Of a stretch of 20,453 nucleotides of DNA, positions 1 through 6,377 are shown piece after piece. A program made the position numbers and the translations under genes. The stretch is taken from assembly GCA_964228455.1 (NCBI GenBank), contig CAXQZM010000103.1:1-20453 (forward strand). Direction: 5' to 3'. Under the pieces are notes generated by a model. It saw only the letters and a program-made list of their open reading frames with translations. It had not been told where the DNA came from and did no database searches. The stretch is from CAXQZM01 sp964228455 (GTDB taxonomy: Bacteria; Pseudomonadota; Alphaproteobacteria; UBA7985). Positions within the stretch are counted from its first letter, which is position 1. The number at the start of each line of letters is the position of its first letter.

Positions 1-1548
1 AGTATTCATGGTGGAATTCCAAGCCATATTCGCCATGTACATAAACAAAGTGTCTATTTTGTATGGATCACCTGCATGAGCATTGGAAATCACCATATGC
101 ATCATCCCGTGAGCTGATAAAGGGTGTTCCCAAGTAAATGCTTTATCGATCCGCTGCGCACTACCATTGGCATCGAGGCACAAATCTTCTGGCCCTCTTG
201 GATAACCCAAGTGTGGGCCACCCAGGGGTTTGCCAGGAGAACTTTCTGCATGCGGCTTTGGATGAAGCGTGTGATGCTTTGGGTATGGTGGTTTAAACCG
301 AAAACCACCGGGCACCTCAACAGAGCCAAGCAATATCTGTAGTAAATGCAATGCGCGACAGGTCTGAAAGCCATTGGAATGTGCTGAAATTCCTCGCATT
401 GCATGAAAGCTGACTGGACGTCCGATCATCTTCTCATGCTTTACGCCTCGAAAATCAGTCCATTCCTGGTTAATTTCGATAGCTTCTTCAAATGCCACGC
501 GAGCCAACTCAGCAGCAATCGACCTAATCCTGTCCTCAGAAATCCCACAGCGGCCTGCTACATTTTCTGGCGAGTACTCGTCCACCAAATAGGTCCGAAC
601 GATTTTTTGAAATACAGTGCTGCATGTCTTACCATTTACATCAACAGTTCCAACTAAATCGATGTCTATATTGGATTTATTGTAAGGAACAGCATTACCA
701 GTAGTGCGGTCGCGCACTAAAAACTTTCCCTCATCATCCTTAATGAATAGCCCTGTATCGGGATCCAAAAGACAAGGCGCATTCGTTCGATCGCGAAGAT
801 ACTCAAGATCAACTTTACCTGCAGAAATTAACTCTCGCACGAGAGATAAAATAAACAACCCATCAGTCCCAGGTGTAATCCCCACCCATTCATCTGCGAT
901 AGCGTTGTAGCCTGTGCGAACTGGATTTACCCCAATAACTTTCGCTCCTCGTTCTTTTAGGCGACCTAATCCCATCTTGATGGGGTTAGAGTCATGATCT
1001 TCTGCAACACCGAAAATCATGAAAAGTTTAGAACGCTCCCAGTCTGGCTGACCAAACTCCCAAAAAGCGCCACCCATAGTATAGATACCGCCCGCCGCCA
1101 TGTTTACTGAACAAAAGCCGCCATGCGCAGCATAATTCGGCGTGCCAAAAGCTTGTGCCCATAAGCCCGTAAAGGACTGTGACTGGTCCCGACCGGTAAA
1201 AAATGCGAGTTTCTCAGGTTCTTTTTCTCGCAATGGCTTCATCCAAGATACAGCTATATCGAGGGCTTCGTCCCAAGAAATTTCCTCAAACTCACCTGAG
1301 CCACGAGGCCCAACTCGTTTTAAAGGAGCGCGTAATCTCGCAGGTGATAGGTGCTGCATAATACCAGCTGAGCCTTTTGCACACAGAACACCTTGGTTAA
1401 CTGGGTGGTCCTTATTGCCCTCAATGTACTTGACCTGTTCATCTTGTATGTGGACGTTTATGCCGCAACGACATGCACACATGTAACAAGTAGTCTGCTC
1501 AATACGATCACTAACTTTTGGACTGGTATTAATGGTTGGCTGATTCAT
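1..1548 (-). CDS. Molybdopterin (bis-MGD) oxidoreductase catalytic subunit, N-terminal 516 residues; runs off left edge
   Basis: The reading frame is open from an ATG at 1548 to base 1 with no stop, so the C-terminus lies outside the window. AGGATA sits about 6 bases before the ATG. The N-terminus has a 4Fe-4S motif, C21-x2-C24-x3-C28-x27-C56, followed by AKG, as in the DMSO-reductase superfamily. C146 in the segment GGFCSVN is the likely molybdenum ligand. Later segments (GVAEDHDSNPIKMGLGRL, NPVRTGYNAIADEW, TPGTDGLF) fit the cofactor-binding domains. Family members transfer electrons between a small substrate and a partner iron-sulfur subunit. There is no Tat signal, which favours a cytoplasmic enzyme. 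From memory, the CYMCACRCGI motif and the downstream pattern resemble SoeA-type sulfite:quinone oxidoreductases, but formate- or thiosulfate-type enzymes cannot be excluded. Superfamily is near certain, substrate is inferred. Confidence 0.93.
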   Translation of the reverse strand, partial: MNQPTINTSPKVSDRIEQTTCYMCACRCGINVHIQDEQVKYIEGNKDHPVNQGVLCAKGSAGIMQHLSPARLRAPLKRVGPRGSGEFEEISWDEALDIAVSWMKPLREKEPEKLAFFTGRDQSQSFTGLWAQAFGTPNYAAHGGFCSVNMAAGGIYTMGGAFWEFGQPDWERSKLFMIFGVAEDHDSNPIKMGLGRLKERGAKVIGVNPVRTGYNAIADEWVGITPGTDGLFILSLVRELISAGKVDLEYLRDRTNAPCLLDPDTGLFIKDDEGKFLVRDRTTGNAVPYNKSNIDIDLVGTVDVNGKTCSTVFQKIVRTYLVDEYSPENVAGRCGISEDRIRSIAAELARVAFEEAIEINQEWTDFRGVKHEKMIGRPVSFHAMRGISAHSNGFQTCRALHLLQILLGSVEVPGGFRFKPPYPKHHTLHPKPHAESSPGKPLGGPHLGYPRGPEDLCLDANGSAQRIDKAFTWEHPLSAHGMMHMVISNAHAGDPYKIDTLFMYMANMAWNSTMNT

Positions 1549-1604
1549 AGTATTTATCCTGTTAGGCGACCACAACTTCAGTCTCAGCCTATCGATTTAT
1601 GAAA

Positions 1605-1658
1605 TCTGTAAATTGGCTATTGTTTTTCGTCAAGTGAAGACTGGGTAACCTTTTACCC
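1605..1658 (-). promoter_or_regulatory. Candidate promoter and operator upstream of the molybdenum oxidoreductase gene
   Basis: On the minus strand TTGACG (1633-1628) is followed after 17 bases by TACAGA (1610-1605), a possible -35/-10 pair with a weak -10. Just upstream is a perfect 6-bp inverted repeat, GGGTAA (1643-1648) and TTACCC (1653-1658), with a 4-base spacer. Its centre would lie about 20 bases upstream of the -35, where activators often bind. It has no T-run after it, so it does not look like a terminator for the upstream MaoC gene. Confidence 0.35.
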
Positions 1659-1683
1659 TTTGCTGCGCTGATATTATGCGCCC

Positions 1684-2145
1684 CTAATCGAAAACAGCCA
1701 GGGTTAACCAAGTCGCAGCAATCGCTGCCGTATCGAAACCTTCAATTTCAACTAAGGTTTCAAGCGTATACAAAAGTTGGCCTGGAGCTCGCTTGTTTAC
1801 GCCAGCAAGAGTAAAGCGCCCTCGCACACGGCCATTGCTTGGCACAGGGGCTAAAAATCGAATCTTATCAAATCCATAATTAATATACATCTTCTGACCT
1901 GGTTGCATTGGCATAACCTCTGGCGCCATTGTTGCAGTCAAGGAGAGGGTCAGATAGCCATGTGCAATTGTGCCTCCAAATGGCCCATCAATAGCTGCAA
2001 GAGGGTCGACATGAATAAACTGGTGATCCCCTGTCACATTTGCAAATGCATCGATCTTGGCCTGATCTATTTTGTACCAACTTGAAACGCCCAAAACCTG
2101 GCCAATTTTGGCGCGCTCGCGATCAATTATTTTATCAATTTCCAT
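1684..2145 (-). CDS. MaoC-like hot-dog fold dehydratase, (R)-enoyl-CoA hydratase type
   Basis: The 153-residue protein has the usual length of a single-domain MaoC/NodN-type hydratase. The hydratase signature runs from T38 to about L66: D40 and H45 in TGDHQFIHVDP are the expected catalytic pair, followed by GGTIAHGYLTLSL. Known relatives hydrate trans-2-enoyl-CoA esters to (R)-3-hydroxyacyl-CoA in fatty acid or polyhydroxyalkanoate metabolism, or act on other acyl-CoA or acyl substrates. The start is supported by AGGTGG directly upstream. It lies 135 bases before the molybdenum oxidoreductase on the same strand, but a separate promoter may exist in that gap, so co-transcription is uncertain. 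The physiological substrate cannot be read from the sequence. Confidence 0.9.
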   Translation of the reverse strand: MEIDKIIDRERAKIGQVLGVSSWYKIDQAKIDAFANVTGDHQFIHVDPLAAIDGPFGGTIAHGYLTLSLTATMAPEVMPMQPGQKMYINYGFDKIRFLAPVPSNGRVRGRFTLAGVNKRAPGQLLYTLETLVEIEGFDTAAIAATWLTLAVFD

Positions 2146-2482
2146 GCCACCTATCTACGCAATCAATATTCGTAATGACAGGAGTTAATCTTTAAATGCG
2201 CTCAATTCTTAGATAGTCTTTTTTTGCACCGCCCTGGTGCTGATATAGCAATAGACAACAACACCTGCCTTTTATAGTGGAGCTGGGTAATCGAGAGGTT
2301 GTGACAAACTTCCTCTTCGTTCACGTCTCTAGGCGGTCGGCTGCTTTAATCTCTCCTCCAAAGCTACTGACCGCCCTCCCTTAATTTAGCGACTAAATAC
2401 AGCCCGGGGCCCTAAGAATAGCTGGTGTAATCATATTTCGCGGGCGGAAACTAAAGCCTCCCCCCGTTATTAACTCTTTAGA
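2146..2482. other. Non-coding intergenic stretch with several inverted repeats
   Basis: No coding frame with start and ribosome site is visible on either strand. It lies between the MaoC start and the LysR stop, both on the minus strand, so it holds the MaoC promoter side and the LysR 3' end. Besides the two hairpins listed separately there is GCACC (2226-2230) / GGTGC (2236-2240) next to a T-run, and a GC-rich palindrome around 2402-2412. No canonical intrinsic terminator (GC stem then U-run) is evident for the LysR transcript. Confidence 0.6.
2285..2376 (+). ncRNA. Candidate small RNA with two CU-rich hairpin loops
   Basis: On the plus strand TAGACA (2252-2257) and TATAGT (2273-2278) each match the sigma-70 consensus at 5 of 6 bases, although the 15-base spacer is short. 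A start near 2285 would transcribe two hairpins. The first is 2294-2330 (AGAG, then GTGA, pairing with TCAC and CTCT) with a loop containing CTTCCTCTTC. The second is 2332-2375: GGCGGTCGG pairs with CTGACCGCC (one G-U), then a 2x2 internal loop, then GCTTT with AAAGC, closing a loop that contains CTCTCCTCC. CCUCC is the anti-Shine-Dalgarno sequence. The 3' end is not clear: only TTAATTT follows. The hairpins are directly visible; expression and role are inference. Confidence 0.25.
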
Positions 2483-3388
2483 TCAAAAATCTTCATCCAT
2501 TTCACCCAGGCGCTCCGAGAGTAGATCAATAAACTTTCGCACCTTTAAGGGTAGAAACCGGTTGTCGGGATAGATCGCATAAACACCGCGCTCAGGGAGC
2601 AATTTATAATTGGGAAAAAGGTGAATAAGTCGCCCCTCTTTGATATGTTCATTCACCGAAAAAGAGGGAACTCTTGCGTACCCAATTCCTGTTAAAACAC
2701 TCTCAGTGAGCATTGCGATACTGTTTGCATAGATTGCTGGCGTCAGATGAATAGCCTCCTCCTTGCCGCCAGGCGATTTGAAGCGCAGCGAAAGTCCTGA
2801 CGCTGTATTTGTATAATGAACAGCGGGAATATATCGCAAATCCAAAGGCCTGGCTGGCATTCCGAACCTGCCTATAAAATCCGGACTAGCACAAATTTTG
2901 GCGGGGAAGCCGCATAAGCGCTTCGCGATGAGACCTGAATCTTCAAGTGCACCTATTCGGATGATCAGATCAAACCCCTCCTCAACTAAATGCACTCGTT
3001 TATCATTAAATTCCACATCAACAATCACCTCTGGATAAAGGCGCGCATATTCTGCAATCGGGCCCACAAGGAAACGCTCGCCAAAAGCCATTGGCGCATT
3101 GATCTTTAATTTTCCCGATGGCTTTTCCTGCCCTTCAGATAATTGGTCAAGAAGGCCAGAGATTTCATCGCCACCTCTATTCAGCGCATCAACTAACTGC
3201 CTGCCTGCCTCGGTAAGCGAGACTATTCTTGTCGTTCTGTGAAAAAGTACCAATCCCAGTCTCTGCTCAAGGAATTTAACTTGCTTGCTAACAGCCGCTC
3301 CAGAAACCCCGAGCGCGCTTGCAGCTTTGGAGAAACTTCCGTGATTGGCAACCTCTCGAACCATTTCATAGCCATTTGAAAAAAGCAT
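2483..3388 (-). CDS. LysR-family transcriptional regulator, divergent from the quinone-defence genes
   Basis: The 301-residue protein matches the family length. Residues 8-66 form the winged helix-turn-helix: GSFSKAASALGVSGAAVSKQ at 17-36 and then LEQRLGLVLFHRTTR. Residues about 90-290 form the periplasmic-binding-like effector domain, beginning GKLKINAPMAFG, typical of the large LysR subgroup that senses small organic molecules. It is transcribed away from the gene cluster that starts at 3500 and shares a 111-base AT-rich intergenic region with it, the classic layout of a LysR regulator controlling its neighbour. By context it is comparable to E. coli YhaJ, which activates yqjF in response to nitroaromatic or quinone-type products. 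The effector here is not known. The start is the only ATG that keeps the full helix-turn-helix. Confidence 0.93.
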   Translation of the reverse strand: MLFSNGYEMVREVANHGSFSKAASALGVSGAAVSKQVKFLEQRLGLVLFHRTTRIVSLTEAGRQLVDALNRGGDEISGLLDQLSEGQEKPSGKLKINAPMAFGERFLVGPIAEYARLYPEVIVDVEFNDKRVHLVEEGFDLIIRIGALEDSGLIAKRLCGFPAKICASPDFIGRFGMPARPLDLRYIPAVHYTNTASGLSLRFKSPGGKEEAIHLTPAIYANSIAMLTESVLTGIGYARVPSFSVNEHIKEGRLIHLFPNYKLLPERGVYAIYPDNRFLPLKVRKFIDLLSERLGEMDEDF

Positions 3389-3404
3389 AATTGATAACTC
3401 TTTG

Positions 3405-3454
3405 TTAATAATAAATTAATTTTTATCTTATTAATAATAATTAGTAAATTAATT
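3405..3454. promoter_or_regulatory. Repeat-containing divergent promoter region, candidate LysR operator
   Basis: This very AT-rich segment between the LysR start (3388) and the mini-protein start (3500) holds paired repeats. TTAATAATAA occurs at 3405-3414 and 3431-3440. AAATTAATT occurs at 3413-3421 and 3446-3454, spaced 33 bases, about three helical turns. ATAAA (3411-3415) and TTTAT (3422-3426) form a small dyad of T-N11-A character. The arrangement fits a LysR tetramer binding two sites on one DNA face. AT-richness alone can create such repeats by chance, so this is a candidate only. Confidence 0.4.
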
Positions 3455-3499
3455 ATGTCAGACATGGAAATTTAAACGGCTGGAAGAGAGGAAAGTCTT

Positions 3500-3637
3500 A
3501 TGAGTGAGTCTCCAACGTGCAGATGCGGTCGGTCTCCAACAGGAAATTGTGTTGGCTGGCACAACCTGTCTGAAGAGGAATATGAAAATAAGAGGGCCAC
3601 TTATGAGGCAAAGCAAGCTGAGAAGGCTCAGACATAA
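3500..3637 (+). CDS. 45-residue CDGSH-like Cys3-His mini-protein
   Basis: An ATG at 3500 preceded by a purine-rich GAGAGGAAAG opens a 45-codon frame ending TAA at 3637. The N-terminal half carries C7-x-C9-x2-S12-x4-C17-x3-H21 (CRCGRSPTGNCVGWH). The CDGSH iron-sulfur motif is C-x-C-x2-(S/T)-x3-P-x-C-D-G-(S/A/T)-H. The order of ligands and the C-to-H spacing agree, but one residue is missing between the second and third Cys, and the DGS is replaced by VGW. The second half (LSEEEYENKRATYEAKQAEK) is charged and probably helical. It is the first gene after the divergent promoter, 62 bases before the DoxX gene and on the same strand. I propose a small metal- or 2Fe-2S-binding protein; zinc binding is the main alternative. 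The codon pattern, ribosome site and operon position support a real gene. Confidence 0.7.
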   Translation: MSESPTCRCGRSPTGNCVGWHNLSEEEYENKRATYEAKQAEKAQT

Positions 3638-3699
3638 GCTCAAATGAGCGATACCGCCCCTCATTACTCATTAACTTCATGGCTAAAAGGTAAAATAAT

Positions 3700-4116
3700 A
3701 TGCAGTATCTAAAACCACTTTTATCTCTTATTGAGATTTTTTCAGCACCATTAGGTCGAGTGCTTATTGCACTGATCTTTCTAATTTCTGGTCTGAACAA
3801 AATGAGCAATTACGCAAATACTGCCGGTTGGATGGACGCAATGGGAGTTCCAGGCGAACTCTTGCCTATAGTTATTGCGCTAGAGTTCTTTGGTGGATTA
3901 GCCATTATTGCAGGTTGGCAAACAAAGATTGTATCTTTTCTTCTGGCTGGTTTCTGTCTGCTATCAGCAGTCATATTCCACAATAATCTTGGAGATCAGA
4001 ATGAAATGTTCCATTTCATGAAAAATATTTCTTTAGCTGGTGGTTTTTTGTTTTTGACAGCAAATGGTGCTGGAAAATTCTCGCTAGACAAAAACAAAAT
4101 AGGCCCGACGACATAA
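3700..4116 (+). CDS. DoxX-family integral membrane protein (YqjF-like)
   Basis: The 138-residue protein has four predicted membrane helices at about 17-34, 52-72, 77-94 and 107-122, the normal DoxX architecture and length. Characteristic family features are GRVLIALIFLISGLNKM in helix 1 with the following loop, and ALEFFGGLAIIAGW in helix 2. DoxX proteins are inner-membrane proteins often tied to redox or quinone chemistry, but a biochemical activity is rarely known. AAAGG about 10 bases before the ATG serves as the ribosome site. It follows the mini-protein by 62 bases and precedes pirin by 74 bases. In E. coli the DoxX protein YqjF sits next to the glutathionyl-hydroquinone reductase YqjG, the same partnership seen here. 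Confidence 0.9.
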   Translation: MQYLKPLLSLIEIFSAPLGRVLIALIFLISGLNKMSNYANTAGWMDAMGVPGELLPIVIALEFFGGLAIIAGWQTKIVSFLLAGFCLLSAVIFHNNLGDQNEMFHFMKNISLAGGFLFLTANGAGKFSLDKNKIGPTT

Positions 4117-4190
4117 TCCTAATAAGGCAACTTGTCGTTTTATAAGGGCGACTAATATAGAAGACACCTGATTGAAGAAGATTTACAAAC

Positions 4191-5102
4191 ATGTCCATTC
4201 GACCCGTCTCGACTATGAAATACGCCCAAGCAACCATGGAAGGAGCCGGTGTGCATCTGCACCGGGCATTTGGATTTGGTGACCCTAGTGCACACGACCC
4301 TTTCCTTCTATTTGATGATTTCCGAAACGATGAGCCTGAAAAATATCAGCCTGGGTTTCCATGGCACCCGCACCGAGGCATTGAAACTATCACTTACGTG
4401 CTAAACGGGACGATCGCACATGCGGATAGCCTAGGTAATGAGGGAGATCTAAATGGTGGAGACGTCCAGTGGATGACTGCGGGTAGTGGCATACTTCATC
4501 AAGAAATGCCAAAAGGCAACTTGGTTGGACAGATGCATGGCTTCCAACTCTGGGCCAATCTCCCGTCGAGCCTTAAAATGACTGCGCCACGGTATCAGGA
4601 CATTCAATCAAAGGATATACCAGTCATCACCGAAGATGACGGCACAACCGCGAAAATTATAACTGGTGAGTTCTGGGGTAAACGCGGACCTGTAGATGGT
4701 ATTGCAGCGGATCCACTCTACTTGGATATCTCAGTGCCTGCTAATGTAAAGCGGAGATTTAAAGTGGATACTTACCGAAATGCTTTTGCCTATATTTTTG
4801 CTGGATCAGGAAAATTTACTGATGCTTCAGACCCATATGGCGTTAGGCTGGAAAAAGAAGTTATGGGTGAAGAAGTTAACATCCGAGACCTCTCCGGTAA
4901 CCGCACCCTGGTAAACTTCGGCACTGGTGATGAAATCGAAGTAGCCGCGGGACCTGAAGGCATGCGCTTTTTATTAGTGGCAGGAACTCCAATCCAAGAG
5001 CCGGTTGCTTGGCATGGGCCGATTGTCATGAACACACGCGAAGAATTGGTGCAAGCGTTCAAAGACCTGAACAATAATACCTTCATAAAATCGCAACACT
5101 AA
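4191..5102 (+). CDS. Pirin-family bicupin protein (possible quercetinase-like dioxygenase)
   Basis: The 303-residue protein has the full length of bacterial pirins. The N-terminal cupin contains PWHPHRGIETITYVLNG, where H59 and H61 are metal ligands, and SGILHQEMP, where H103 and E105 complete the set. These match human pirin H56, H58, H101 and E103 in spacing. A C-terminal pirin domain follows from about residue 180. Family members bind iron; several, such as E. coli YhhW and human pirin, open the flavonol quercetin, while others have regulatory roles. It probably acts in the cytosol because there is no signal peptide. Co-orientation with DoxX and the hydroquinone reductase, and LysR next door, suggests action on phenolic or quinone compounds. 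The substrate is inferred from context only. Confidence 0.93.
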   Translation: MSIRPVSTMKYAQATMEGAGVHLHRAFGFGDPSAHDPFLLFDDFRNDEPEKYQPGFPWHPHRGIETITYVLNGTIAHADSLGNEGDLNGGDVQWMTAGSGILHQEMPKGNLVGQMHGFQLWANLPSSLKMTAPRYQDIQSKDIPVITEDDGTTAKIITGEFWGKRGPVDGIAADPLYLDISVPANVKRRFKVDTYRNAFAYIFAGSGKFTDASDPYGVRLEKEVMGEEVNIRDLSGNRTLVNFGTGDEIEVAAGPEGMRFLLVAGTPIQEPVAWHGPIVMNTREELVQAFKDLNNNTFIKSQH

Positions 5103-5213
5103 GTTGATTCTATCTGGGCAGGGCTTTGTAGGAAAAGCGATCAGCATCTGCATTCCAACTCCAACAAAAAGATTAAAACTTTCATCACGCGGTTAAAGGA
5201 AAAAGTTAGTAAA

Positions 5214-6170
5214 ATGGGACTTTTAGTAGACGGAAAATGGGTTGATCAGTGGTACGACACCCGCATAACAGGTGGGCGCTTCGTTAGGAAAGAAGCACCT
5301 TTCCGATCATGGGTTACATCAGATGGATCAGCTGGACCAAGCGGATTAGCAGGCTTCAAAGCCGAGGCCGGTCGTTACCAACTCTATGTGTCGTACGCCT
5401 GCCCGTGGGCTCATCGCACTCTCATTTTTAGAGCGCTTAAAGGACTTGAAGAACTGATTGATGTTTCAATCGTCAATTGGATTATGCATGAAAATGGCTG
5501 GACGTTCGAAGAGCAGGTAGGTGTTATTCAAGATCCCGTGAAGAACGCGCGATTCATGCATGAAATATATACGACGGCAAAGCCAGACTATACCGGGCGG
5601 GTAACTGTGCCTGTGTTATTTGATAAGAAAAAGAGCACAATTGTTTCAAATGAAAGCTCTGAGATAATTCGTATGTTTAACTCTGCTTTTGATGGAATTG
5701 GTGCAAAAGAGGGTGATTATTATCCTGAAAACTTGCGAGCGGACATCGATCAACTGAATAAGCGGATCTATGAAACCATCAATAACGGCGTTTACCGCGC
5801 TGGGTTTGCGACCAACCAGGAGGCCTATGAGGAAGCAGTATATCCTCTGTTCGAAAGCCTGGATTGGGTCGAAGGCATTCTCGCTGACAAACCTTACTTG
5901 GCTGGAGAAATAATCACAGAGGCCGACTGGCGTTTGTTCACCACTTTAGTCAGGTTTGACGCAGTCTACGTCCGTCACTTTAATTGTAATATCAAACGGA
6001 TAGCCGATTATCCTTATATCAGTTCTTACCTCAAAAAACTATACGAATGGCCAGGCGTAAAAGAAACCGTGCGCATGGACCATATTAAGGGTCATTATTT
6101 TGAAAGTCATAAAATGATTAACCCTACGGGCATAGTTCCCGTAGGACCAGACCTGCCATTTATGACTTAG
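5214..6170 (+). CDS. yqjG: Glutathionyl-hydroquinone reductase (YqjG/Xi-class GST)
   Basis: The 318-residue protein has the length and motifs of Xi-class glutathione transferases. The thioredoxin-fold domain carries YVSYACPWAHRTLIFRALKG (58-77), with C63 as the catalytic cysteine, the same number as in E. coli YqjG. The helical C-terminal domain includes NNGVYRAGFATNQEAYEEAV and ends with the usual NPTGIVPVGP. The enzyme reduces glutathionyl-hydroquinones, using a second glutathione, to free hydroquinone and glutathione disulfide in the cytosol, so it rescues quinone-glutathione adducts. It is the last gene of the LysR-linked unit, 111 bases after pirin. An 8-bp GC-rich inverted repeat with a 7-base loop (6123-6145) lies in its final codons. 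Confidence 0.95.
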   Translation: MGLLVDGKWVDQWYDTRITGGRFVRKEAPFRSWVTSDGSAGPSGLAGFKAEAGRYQLYVSYACPWAHRTLIFRALKGLEELIDVSIVNWIMHENGWTFEEQVGVIQDPVKNARFMHEIYTTAKPDYTGRVTVPVLFDKKKSTIVSNESSEIIRMFNSAFDGIGAKEGDYYPENLRADIDQLNKRIYETINNGVYRAGFATNQEAYEEAVYPLFESLDWVEGILADKPYLAGEIITEADWRLFTTLVRFDAVYVRHFNCNIKRIADYPYISSYLKKLYEWPGVKETVRMDHIKGHYFESHKMINPTGIVPVGPDLPFMT

Positions 6171-6377
6171 CACTTTTTGAGATTATGACGCCAGCGAGCC
6201 CTGTTGTCAGCTCACTATTCACTAACATCAGAAACGTAATTTCTCTCGCAGGCATTCTTAGTTACAGAGAGCCGGAGAGTAGGTTGTAATGTACCCCCCG
6301 CTCAGCGTAGAGGTTGCAGTCTTGACCAAAGCTTTGTTGGCGAACTAACAAGCTCAAGCGACTAAGGGGGAACAAAT

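Noticed and set aside
124..657. Several 70-100 codon frames on both strands within the left 1.5 kb
   Set aside because: They lie inside the continuous minus-strand molybdenum oxidoreductase frame, whose motifs are unmistakable.
2226..2240. GCACC-N5-GGTGC hairpin next to a T-run as an intrinsic terminator
   Set aside because: On the plus strand the T-run precedes the stem, and on the minus strand the stem is followed by A, so neither direction gives a terminator.
3644..3712. 22-codon frame (starts MSDTAPHYSL) between the mini-protein and the DoxX gene, overlapping the DoxX start
   Set aside because: No ribosome site before its ATG and no recognisable motif; the DoxX start has its own site. 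It could be a leader peptide, but nothing supports that.
3223..3809. Minus-strand frames of 68-103 codons across the LysR promoter and DoxX start
   Set aside because: They cross the AT-rich divergent promoter and oppose the mini-protein and DoxX genes; no family resemblance or ribosome site.
6185..6289. 34-codon frame in the gap between the hydroquinone reductase and acs
   Set aside because: Only a weak GAG upstream, no motif, and no evidence of coding bias; more likely chance.
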